In this document: positions 1 to 5,091 of the stretch, in pieces
Layout: each line of letters opens with the position of its first letter
Position numbering within the stretch: position 1 is the first letter of the stretch
Assembly (NCBI GenBank): GCA_023140455.1
Contig: JAGLLQ010000341.1
Coordinates: 1 to 5,091, forward strand
Source: Desulfobacteraceae bacterium
GTDB taxonomy: Bacteria > Desulfobacterota > Desulfobacteria > Desulfobacterales > Desulfobacteraceae
Direction of reading: 5' to 3'
DNA length: 5,091 nt
The notes under the pieces: generated by a model
The model's database searches: none
Told to the model about the DNA's origin: nothing
Seen by the model: only the letters and a program-made list of their open reading frames with translations
Made by a program: the position numbers and the translations under genes

Positions 1-1752
1 GAAGTTGAAAAACTTGCTGGTGATCTTTTAAATTTATACGCTGAACGAAAAATTAAAAAAGGGAATGCGTTCAGCAAAGCTGACGAATATTTTGACAACT
101 TTGAAACTTCTTTTCAATATGAAGAAACATCTGATCAACAACAGGCAATTGATGATGTAATTCTTGATATGGAAGAAGATAAACCAATGGACAGATTAAT
201 CTGTGGAGATGTTGGGTATGGCAAAACTGAAGTTGCCATGCGAGCATCATTTAAAGCTGTTAACGACAGGAAACAAGTTGCCATTGTAGTTCCAACAACT
301 ATTCTAGCAGAGCAGCATCTTACAAGTTTCAGAGAAAGATTTGATTCATATCCGGTTACTATAGAAAGTCTTTCAAGATTTAAAAGTAAAAAAGAACAAA
401 ACCTTGTGATCAAAAATACTAAAGCAGGCAGGGTTGATATTATAATTGGAACACACAGACTCCTGCAAAAAGACATAGCTTTTAAATCTCTTGGTTTATT
501 AATAATAGATGAAGAACAGCGTTTCGGTGTTAAGCATAAAGAAAAATTAAAACAAAAACGGAAAACCATAGATGTTCTTGCATTAACTGCAACACCAATT
601 CCGCGAACTTTACATCTTTCTTTGACTGGAATGCGAGATATAAGTATTATTTCAACACCTCCTGAAGATCGTCAACCAATAATTTCATATATATGTGAGA
701 ATGATGACAATATTATTGCAGATGCTGTACGAAAAGAGATAGCAAGGAATGGTCAGATCTTTTATGTGCATAATAATATAAAGTCTATTAATAAAACTGC
801 AGAAAATATACAAAAATTAGTTCCGGAAGCACGTATTGATATTGCCCATGGAAGACTTTCTGAAACTATTCTTGAAAAAGTTATGCACAATTTTGTAAAT
901 AATAATATAGACGTTCTGGTATGTACAACTATTATAGAATCAGGGCTTGATATCCCATCTGCAAATACGATGATTATAGATAAGGCTGACAGATTTGGCC
1001 TTTCCCAAATTTATCAGTTGAGGGGTAGAATAGGGCGGGGCGATAATCAAGCCTATGCTTATCTATTCATACCAGATCAAACAAGAATGACAAGAGATGG
1101 CAAAAAAAGACTTGCAGCACTTATGGAACATCGGGATTTAGGTTCCGGTTTCCAGATTGCTATGAAAGATCTTCAAATACGTGGAGCAGGTTCAGCCCTT
1201 GGAGCATCCCAATCAGGGCATATTGCAGCGGTCGGATATGACATGTTTCTTAAACTCCTTGATCATGCTGTAAAAGATTTAAAAGGTGAAAACTTTGAAG
1301 AAGCCCTTGAGCCTGAAATCAATATATCAATGTCAGCATATCTCCCTGATGATTATATTAACTCAATAGAGCTAAGACTAACTATTTATAGAAGACTTGC
1401 AAAGATAAAAAACCTTTCTGAAATATTAAAACTTAAAAACGAACTTATAGATCGTTTTGGTAAATTACCAAAATTTGCTGAAAATATGTTGTTAAAAATT
1501 ATGCTTAGAGTTCTTTGCATACAATCTGGAATTGAGCGTATTGATTTAAATCCTAACACTCTAACAATTGGATTTTCAGAGCAGCACAGAAAAGACTTGC
1601 ATAAGATCAATGAAAAAATAATTAAAATACCATTAGAAGCTAAGCTTCTAAATAAAAACAGTGTCAAAATTATTCTTGGAACAAAACGAAAAAATATCTC
1701 TAAAGCTTTAATTGAAACAAAAAGCATTATTAAAAATTTCGCCCTTGCTTAA
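1..1752 (+). CDS. mfd: Mfd transcription-repair coupling factor, C-terminal half (5' end outside window)
   Basis: The reading frame is open from base 1, so the gene starts upstream; 583 residues are visible against about 1,150 in the family. Mfd is a cytoplasmic ATP-driven DNA translocase that pushes stalled RNA polymerase off damaged DNA and recruits UvrA for nucleotide excision repair. Numbering from the first visible codon, the RecG-like motor motifs occur in order: Walker A GDVGYGKT (69-76), Walker B DEEQ (170-173), TATP (196-199), motif V with TTIIESGLD (309-317), and motif VI QLRGRIGRG (339-347) with its two arginine-finger candidates R343 and R346. The translocation (TRG) motif follows at about 377-410 with RGAG and QSGH signatures. 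The C-terminal D7 domain, which masks the UvrA-binding surface, starts near the EPEINI segment at 437. The UvrB-like domains and most of the polymerase-interacting domain lie outside the window. No frameshift or lost catalytic residue is visible. Identification is very secure. Confidence 0.97.
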   Translation, partial: EVEKLAGDLLNLYAERKIKKGNAFSKADEYFDNFETSFQYEETSDQQQAIDDVILDMEEDKPMDRLICGDVGYGKTEVAMRASFKAVNDRKQVAIVVPTTILAEQHLTSFRERFDSYPVTIESLSRFKSKKEQNLVIKNTKAGRVDIIIGTHRLLQKDIAFKSLGLLIIDEEQRFGVKHKEKLKQKRKTIDVLALTATPIPRTLHLSLTGMRDISIISTPPEDRQPIISYICENDDNIIADAVRKEIARNGQIFYVHNNIKSINKTAENIQKLVPEARIDIAHGRLSETILEKVMHNFVNNNIDVLVCTTIIESGLDIPSANTMIIDKADRFGLSQIYQLRGRIGRGDNQAYAYLFIPDQTRMTRDGKKRLAALMEHRDLGSGFQIAMKDLQIRGAGSALGASQSGHIAAVGYDMFLKLLDHAVKDLKGENFEEALEPEINISMSAYLPDDYINSIELRLTIYRRLAKIKNLSEILKLKNELIDRFGKLPKFAENMLLKIMLRVLCIQSGIERIDLNPNTLTIGFSEQHRKDLHKINEKIIKIPLEAKLLNKNSVKIILGTKRKNISKALIETKSIIKNFALA

Positions 1753-1804
1753 AACTTTAAAAATATAGTATTATAAGAAACTAATTAAATTAAATTTTAA
1801 ATTT

Positions 1805-1808
1805 GGAA
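1805..1808 (+). promoter_or_regulatory. Weak ribosome binding site favouring the ATG at 1818
   Basis: GGAA lies 9-10 bases before the ATG at 1818. The alternative in-frame TTG start at 1803 has only A and T upstream and would overlap this site. I therefore prefer the ATG, which shortens the protein by five residues. The match to the Shine-Dalgarno consensus is poor, so this is a modest preference. Confidence 0.35.
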
Positions 1809-1817
1809 AAAATTTAT

Positions 1818-2999
1818 ATGAATCAAGCCTCAAAGGTTCATTCAGATACAGTTAAACTGATTTCGCTTGGCAGAGTTTCTATAGAACGCGGCGATGCTAA
1901 ACATAACCTTAATGCGTATAATGTTTTAAATAATGGACTTCAACAATTATCTGTAGGGCAAGCAATTAAAGGTGATCACGTTCTAGAATGTTTATCTCTT
2001 TTTCGAACAATGGTAGGATTGCATCAAAAAATCTTGATTTCAAAAAACATTAAAAAAACTTTGATTCCTGACATTTATAAACCTGCTTCAGCACTCAATG
2101 ATCTTTTAATAAAAAGTGCTCAAGACGCTATTACCAGTGGTGATAAAGATTATATTACTGAACAATGTGAAGTTTTATTAAGTGTTGCCAATATTATAAG
2201 ATATAAAGAAGATATCCGAAGACTTGGGATTCTTGAAGCCAGACTTAAAAAGGGTATTGGCGACTTAAGAGCAAAAGCTAATATCGTATCAGTTTTTAAG
2301 GATGAAGACCGTGAAGTTTTTGATAACTTGATAGAAAAAGTTGAAAGAATTTTAAAACAGGGAGATTTGGAACAAATTGGGATTACTTTGTTAAAATTAG
2401 AATCTATAGCCGATAAACTAAAGAACAAATATACTACAAGTATTAGTTACATGAACTATCTGAGGAGTTATCAGAAAAATTATATTATTAAAATTAAAAA
2501 AAGAATAGATGAATATGTAAACTCTGTACAAGCAGCAAATTTATACGATAAAATTGAGCTCATGGATCAATTTTCTTTACTTGAAGATCTGGAAGTTTAT
2601 CATCAGGATCATAATCTTACATTAAGAATGAAAAAAATAAGAAGAAAAATAAATAACTACAGTATTATTCCATTGGAAAAAAAGCTTAAGGATATGGGCG
2701 AATACATAGCAGGTCTATATAATAATCCTCACTGGTTTGAATATGAAACAATATATGAAGATAAATTTAATGAAAGTGAGCTTTTTACAGACACATTTTA
2801 TGAGTATACGCTAAAAGGCTTACCTTCTGAAGAGCTAGCTGAACTTCTGGAAGAAAAAATACAAATGCTAAAACAGCTTGATCTTGTAAAATTAAGCCAT
2901 ATTAACTTTGAAGAAAAAATAATCAAAAAGTTGAAATCTATTGTTGCAGTTTTTACAAATCCAGCTGTTAAATTAACAAAAAAAAGATATCATCATTAA
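1818..2999 (+). CDS. Unknown helix-rich cytoplasmic protein
   Basis: I do not recognise this 393-residue protein. It has no signal peptide and no membrane segment, so it is probably cytoplasmic. Most of it is rich in Lys, Glu, Leu and Ile with few prolines, suggesting long amphipathic helices and possibly coiled coil, especially about residues 100-290. An aromatic, acidic stretch (about 302-332, starting NNPHWFEYET) interrupts this, and the tail is basic, ending KKRYHH. I see no nucleotide-binding or metal-binding motif. It starts 65 bases after mfd on the same strand, so it could share the mfd transcript, but that spacer is AT-rich enough to hide its own promoter. An in-frame TTG at 1803 would add five residues. 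Codon use and base composition look like mfd, so there is no sign of recent transfer. A structural or scaffold role is only a guess. The gene call is firm from ORF length; the function is open. Confidence 0.85.
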   Translation: MNQASKVHSDTVKLISLGRVSIERGDAKHNLNAYNVLNNGLQQLSVGQAIKGDHVLECLSLFRTMVGLHQKILISKNIKKTLIPDIYKPASALNDLLIKSAQDAITSGDKDYITEQCEVLLSVANIIRYKEDIRRLGILEARLKKGIGDLRAKANIVSVFKDEDREVFDNLIEKVERILKQGDLEQIGITLLKLESIADKLKNKYTTSISYMNYLRSYQKNYIIKIKKRIDEYVNSVQAANLYDKIELMDQFSLLEDLEVYHQDHNLTLRMKKIRRKINNYSIIPLEKKLKDMGEYIAGLYNNPHWFEYETIYEDKFNESELFTDTFYEYTLKGLPSEELAELLEEKIQMLKQLDLVKLSHINFEEKIIKKLKSIVAVFTNPAVKLTKKRYHH

Positions 3000-3622
3000 A
3001 GGTTCATTGACTTTAAAATAACTTCTGTTACAGACTCGTTAATAAATTTTTCAATTTTTTGTTGAGAAAATTTCAAATCCTTACGTTTAAGATTCAGGTT
3101 TACTGGAATAGTTGTCAATGTCTCTTTTTTAAGATTTCCTAGATAAACAATAAGTTTAATGTCAAGAATCATTGAAGTATTAAAACCTTTACTGGCAAAA
3201 AATTCAAATTCTATGATATCCCCTGCAAGAATATATTTATAATTATTATTTTTATATTTCTTTTCAATGTTCTTTAATTCTTCAACAGTATGTTCCCATG
3301 CTTCTATTCTTGAAATATTGTATCCTGTTTTCTTAAAATAAGACTCAAAAGTTTGAGTTAAAGTCTTAGCAACATTTAAACCATCTACAAAATAAACTTC
3401 TTCTTTACCGGAATTAAGCATGCGTTTACCAATATATCCTTTTTCAAGATTTCCTCTTTTATCTAAAAAAGGGACGATTCCGACATTTAGATTTTTAGAA
3501 ACTTTGTTTTGACCCAGATACCGTAATTTAATAAATTTTGATCCGGCAGTTGTACAACCAATTGTGCATACAATGATAAAAACAAATAAAAAACCTAAAC
3601 TTATTAATTGATTAGTTTTCAT
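2996..3622 (-). CDS. Predicted lipoprotein, function unknown
   Basis: This 208-residue protein begins with a type II signal peptide: Lys2, a long hydrophobic core (about 6-18), then C-T-I-G-C with the likely lipidated cysteine at 23. It should therefore be exported and lipid-anchored, in the inner or outer membrane of a Gram-negative cell. The residue four before C23 is itself Cys, which departs from the usual lipobox pattern. The mature part opens with a beta-strand-like VGIVPFLDKR (47-56), followed by an IG segment, a helix around VAKTLTQTFESYF, and YILAGDIIEFEF. This order recalls YajG-like and related small periplasmic lipoproteins that pair a strand with a 'PF.D.R' turn, but that resemblance is from memory and weak. 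The start is well supported by an AAGGAG site seven bases upstream. It overlaps the end of the preceding gene by 11 bases, so the two are probably co-transcribed and translationally coupled. Its stop overlaps the stop of the converging gene. Confidence 0.85.
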   Translation of the reverse strand: MKTNQLISLGFLFVFIIVCTIGCTTAGSKFIKLRYLGQNKVSKNLNVGIVPFLDKRGNLEKGYIGKRMLNSGKEEVYFVDGLNVAKTLTQTFESYFKKTGYNISRIEAWEHTVEELKNIEKKYKNNNYKYILAGDIIEFEFFASKGFNTSMILDIKLIVYLGNLKKETLTTIPVNLNLKRKDLKFSQQKIEKFINESVTEVILKSMNL

Positions 3623-4166
3623 TATTTATCTCCTTATTATCTTTAATTTCAACTGCATCAAGGTATTCTTTAACTGCTCCGATTGTATATGTAAACATTT
3701 TTGTACCTGTAATAACGGCAGCAGCGTCATTCTCGCAATTACAAAGCTCTGCAAAGACAGCCCCGATTATTGATGATGTACCTGATGCCTCTTCAGGTGC
3801 TTTCTGCAAAACTGTAACATACTTATCAAGTCGTTCTTTTAATATATCAAAATAATTAATCTGTTGGCCAGTTGTTGTTCCGGTTAAAGTTGAGATATTA
3901 TTTGAAATTTCTCTTATATTGGTCCAATAAATTTCTGAAAGTTGTTTTTTATTTTTATCTGATTGAGGCATATAAAAAGATATTGCCCAGCCTACACCTA
4001 TTATTTTTAGGATTTGAAGCTCATATTCAACTATTGTGAGGTCTAAGTTGTTATCATTTGGAATTACATTTAGAAGCTCTTTTAAATCATCTCTGTTAAT
4101 TGCAAAAGTTGAAAGATTCTCTCCAAATTTTTGAACATACAGTGCTTGTTTTTTGGCTTGTCCCAT
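3612..4166 (-). CDS. Unknown 184-residue protein, first gene of a two-gene leftward operon
   Basis: I do not recognise this protein. It has no signal peptide: the start MGQAKKQAL is charged and polar. There is a hydrophobic stretch around ILKIIGVGWAISFYM (52-66), too polar and short to call a membrane helix with confidence. Later come a Thr/Gly-rich turn (TGTTTG, 95-100), a likely amphipathic helix (about 105-122), and a small-residue-rich C-terminal half containing a CNC pair (142-144) and AAAVITGTKMF. The tail is charged and Asn/Glu-rich. The CNC could bind metal or form a disulfide, but nothing else supports that. It overlaps the downstream lipoprotein gene by 11 bases, which implies coupled expression and perhaps a shared envelope-related role. 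The start has a GAGGG site only three bases upstream, and no other in-frame ATG precedes it. Composition matches the neighbours. Confidence 0.8.
   Translation of the reverse strand: MGQAKKQALYVQKFGENLSTFAINRDDLKELLNVIPNDNNLDLTIVEYELQILKIIGVGWAISFYMPQSDKNKKQLSEIYWTNIREISNNISTLTGTTTGQQINYFDILKERLDKYVTVLQKAPEEASGTSSIIGAVFAELCNCENDAAAVITGTKMFTYTIGAVKEYLDAVEIKDNKEINNEN
3630..3635 (-). promoter_or_regulatory. Strong ribosome binding site of the lipoprotein gene
   Basis: Read on the minus strand this is AAGGAG followed by seven bases and then ATG at 3622, near-ideal spacing. It lies inside the coding end of the upstream gene, so ribosomes finishing that gene pass over it. This fixes the lipoprotein start and supports translational coupling. 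Confidence 0.75.
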
Positions 4167-4169
4167 ATT

Positions 4170-4174
4170 CCCTC
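4170..4174 (-). promoter_or_regulatory. Closely spaced ribosome binding site of the 184-residue gene
   Basis: Minus-strand GAGGG stands only three bases before the ATG at 4166, tighter than the usual five to nine. If GAGG alone pairs with 16S rRNA the gap is four. It is still the only purine-rich site nearby and supports this start. Translation may be less efficient than for the downstream lipoprotein. Confidence 0.5.
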
Positions 4175-4201
4175 AGAAATAAAAATATAAATGTTGCACA
4201 A

Positions 4202-4235
4202 ATTTAATAAAACATGTCATAAATATTTATTAAAT
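4202..4235. repeat. Perfect 10-bp inverted repeat in the divergent spacer
   Basis: ATTTAATAAA (4202-4211) and TTTATTAAAT (4226-4235) are exact reverse complements, separated by 14 bases. The right arm overlaps a second perfect palindrome, ATAAATATTTAT (4219-4230), and the spacer holds ACATGT (4212-4217). The element lies between divergently read genes and just upstream of a consensus -10 box, where an operator would sit. Because the arms contain only A and T in an AT-rich region, chance is a real alternative. No regulator gene is visible nearby. Confidence 0.4.
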
Positions 4236-4241
4236 AGTTTT

Positions 4242-4247
4242 TATAAT
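4242..4247 (+). promoter_or_regulatory. Candidate -10 box for the sulfur-carrier/E1-like operon
   Basis: The hexamer is an exact TATAAT, 30 bases before the ATG at 4278, which would leave a leader of roughly 20-25 bases. No good -35 hexamer stands 16-18 bases upstream; that position is occupied by the AT palindrome, so an activator or a UP-like AT element might compensate. In such AT-rich DNA TATAAT occurs often by chance, so confidence is low. I found no equally good promoter for the leftward operon within the same 111-base spacer. Confidence 0.3.
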
Positions 4248-4277
4248 AACTGAACTAATCTTAATAGTAAATTAATA

Positions 4278-4508
4278 ATGATAAAAATTGAACTCCGGCT
4301 TTTTGCTGATTTAAGTAAATTTCAACCAGAAAATTCTGAAGACTATCAAGTTCAGGAGGATACCAGTATCGAACAATTGCTTCTGGAACTTGGAATAGAT
4401 AAAGAGAGAGCTAAAATTATTTTTGTTAACGGAAGAAAAAAAAATATAGAGGACTCTTTGAAACATGGTGATAGAGTTGGGATTTTTCCACCAGTTGGAG
4501 GAGGGTAA
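4278..4508 (+). CDS. MoaD/ThiS-family ubiquitin-fold sulfur carrier
   Basis: The 76-residue length, beta-grasp pattern and C-terminus ending FPPVGGG (70-76) mark a MoaD/ThiS-type sulfur carrier. Family hallmarks visible are the opening strand IKIELRLFADL, the central helix around SIEQLLLELGI (30-40), VNGR (50-53), the GDRVGIFPP turn (64-72) and the terminal Gly-Gly. In this family an E1-like enzyme adenylates the last glycine, a sulfurtransferase converts it to a thiocarboxylate, and the sulfur is passed to molybdopterin, thiazole or another acceptor. The next gene, six bases on, encodes such an E1-like enzyme, so partner and pathway step are clear. The final acceptor is not; a molybdenum or tungsten pterin cofactor seems likeliest. 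The ATG is the only start available after the in-frame stop at 4251-4253, yet no Shine-Dalgarno site precedes it. I withhold a symbol because moaD versus thiS cannot be decided here. Confidence 0.9.
   Translation: MIKIELRLFADLSKFQPENSEDYQVQEDTSIEQLLLELGIDKERAKIIFVNGRKKNIEDSLKHGDRVGIFPPVGGG
4497..4505 (+). promoter_or_regulatory. Ribosome binding site of the E1-like gene, formed by the carrier's Gly-tail codons
   Basis: GGAGGAGGG encodes Gly74-Gly75-Gly76 of the sulfur carrier and is also a very strong Shine-Dalgarno sequence, ending nine bases before the ATG at 4515. No other purine-rich site exists between the two genes. Its position fixes the downstream start and implies that translation of the two partners is coupled. 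Confidence 0.75.
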
Positions 4509-4514
4509 TAACGA

Positions 4515-5091
4515 ATGAATGACAATAATTTGTTAAAAGACCGATATAATCGAAATCTTAAATCGTTAACACCAGATGAGCAGGAGAAACTATACAAAAC
4601 AAAAGTCTGCGTTATTGGACTTGGCGGGCTTGGTGGTTGTGTTATGGAGATGCTTTCACGAATTGGTATTGGTAGCCTTACCGGCATTGATAATGATAAA
4701 TTTGATGCTACTAATCTTAACAGACAACTTTTTTCTCAGGAACATCTAATAGGAACTTCAAAAGCGGATGCAGCTTTAAATCGCATAAAATCAATAAATT
4801 CACAGATTGTAATTCACTGCTATGATCAATTATTAACTAAAGAAAATGCATATGATTTGATAAAAGATTCAGATGTAGTCATTGATTGTCTTGATTCAAT
4901 TAATACCAGGTTTGTTTTACAGGATGCTGCAAAAAAAGCTGATGTCCCTTTAGTATCAGGTGCAATAGCCGGGGCATCCGGGCAGGTGAGTGTTATTTTT
5001 CCTCAAGACAGAGGGTTTGAATTGATATATGGAAAAAAAAGCAGGGAAAATATAAAAGGAATTGAAAATGAGCTTGGCAATTTATCTTTTT
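4515..5091 (+). CDS. ThiF/MoeB/HesA-type E1-like adenylyltransferase, N-terminal part (3' end outside window)
   Basis: The frame stays open to the window end; 192 residues are visible of a family usually about 230-270. E1-like enzymes use ATP to adenylate the C-terminal glycine of a MoaD/ThiS carrier in the cytoplasm. Visible family signatures are RYNR (10-13), the nucleotide-binding GLGGLGG (35-41), the ribose-binding acidic region DNDKFD (59-64), NLNRQ (67-71), the KA of SKAD (83-84), and DCLDSINTR (124-132) with the catalytic-type Asp127. VSGAIAGASGQV (147-158) follows. Where MoeB and ThiF normally carry the first zinc-binding Cys-x-x-Cys, this protein instead reads ELIYGKKS and then IKGIENELGNL. 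That is like variants I recall beside aldehyde:ferredoxin oxidoreductase genes. The start is set by the GGAGGAGGG site. The gene follows its carrier by six bases, a clear operon. Family assignment is secure; the choice among moeB, thiF and hesA roles is not. Confidence 0.93.
   Translation, partial: MNDNNLLKDRYNRNLKSLTPDEQEKLYKTKVCVIGLGGLGGCVMEMLSRIGIGSLTGIDNDKFDATNLNRQLFSQEHLIGTSKADAALNRIKSINSQIVIHCYDQLLTKENAYDLIKDSDVVIDCLDSINTRFVLQDAAKKADVPLVSGAIAGASGQVSVIFPQDRGFELIYGKKSRENIKGIENELGNLSF

Noticed and set aside
135..569. Long open frame on the minus strand inside mfd
   Set aside because: It lies wholly opposite the conserved helicase motifs of Mfd, and its translation looks like a low-complexity Ser/Leu/Phe-rich shadow.
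1386..1727. Minus-strand open frame opposite the Mfd C-terminal domain
   Set aside because: The plus strand encodes the conserved D7 domain here, and the antisense product is a Phe/Leu/Ile/Ser-rich translation typical of a shadow frame.
1745..1774. Possible promoter for the gene at 1818: TTGCTT, 18-base gap, TATTAT
   Set aside because: The -35 matches only three of six consensus bases, and near-matches to the -10 are expected everywhere in this AT-rich spacer.
1753..1817. Spacer after mfd examined for a terminator or small RNA
   Set aside because: It is almost entirely A and T, with no G/C-containing stem and no U-tract hairpin.
2978..3016. Possible leftward terminator: TTAAAG (2996-3001) pairs with CTTTAA (3011-3016), and the minus strand has eight T at 2985-2978
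   Set aside because: The stem is only six mostly A/T pairs with a nine-base loop, and the T run begins about ten bases after the stem, too far for a standard intrinsic terminator.
4352..4687. Minus-strand open frame spanning the carrier/E1-like junction
   Set aside because: Both plus-strand genes have family motifs across this span, and the antisense product is Ser/Pro-rich shadow sequence with no supporting context.

Overview
The window is strongly AT-rich (roughly two thirds A+T by eye) bacterial chromosome with ordinary, tightly packed genes. It shows six protein-coding genes, two of them cut by the window edges. I see no RNA genes, insertion sequences, CRISPR arrays or phage genes. The combination of Mfd, an outer-envelope-type lipoprotein and a MoaD/ThiS plus ThiF-type pair fits a Gram-negative anaerobe. 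The ThiF-type protein resembles the variants that sit beside tungsten aldehyde:ferredoxin oxidoreductase genes in sulfate-reducing Desulfobacterota. That lineage call is inference from remembered family resemblance, not a search.

Layout. Positions 1-1752 (+) hold the C-terminal half of Mfd, the transcription-repair coupling factor, with all its helicase motifs intact. After a 65-base AT-rich gap comes a helix-rich cytoplasmic protein of unknown function (1818-2999, +). It meets a leftward pair head-on: the two converging stop codons share one TTAA. The leftward pair is a 184-residue unknown protein (3612-4166, -) followed, with an 11-base overlap, by a predicted lipoprotein (2996-3622, -). 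A 111-base divergent spacer (4167-4277) carries a perfect 10-bp inverted repeat and a consensus -10 box. Rightward from it run a small ubiquitin-fold sulfur-carrier gene (4278-4508) and an E1-like adenylyltransferase gene (4515 to beyond the window end).

How the genes work together. The last pair forms a clear functional unit: the E1-like enzyme should adenylate the C-terminal Gly-Gly of the small carrier, which is then thiocarboxylated to donate sulfur, most plausibly for a molybdenum or tungsten pterin cofactor. The leftward pair is probably co-translated and may act together at the cell envelope, but neither protein has a function I can assign. Mfd and its downstream neighbour share a strand; a common transcript is possible but not shown. 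I found no convincing new defence or mobile system. The most interesting items are the unassigned genes, the carrier gene whose Gly-tail codons double as the ribosome binding site of its own activating enzyme, and the E1-like protein that seems to lack the usual zinc-binding cysteines.
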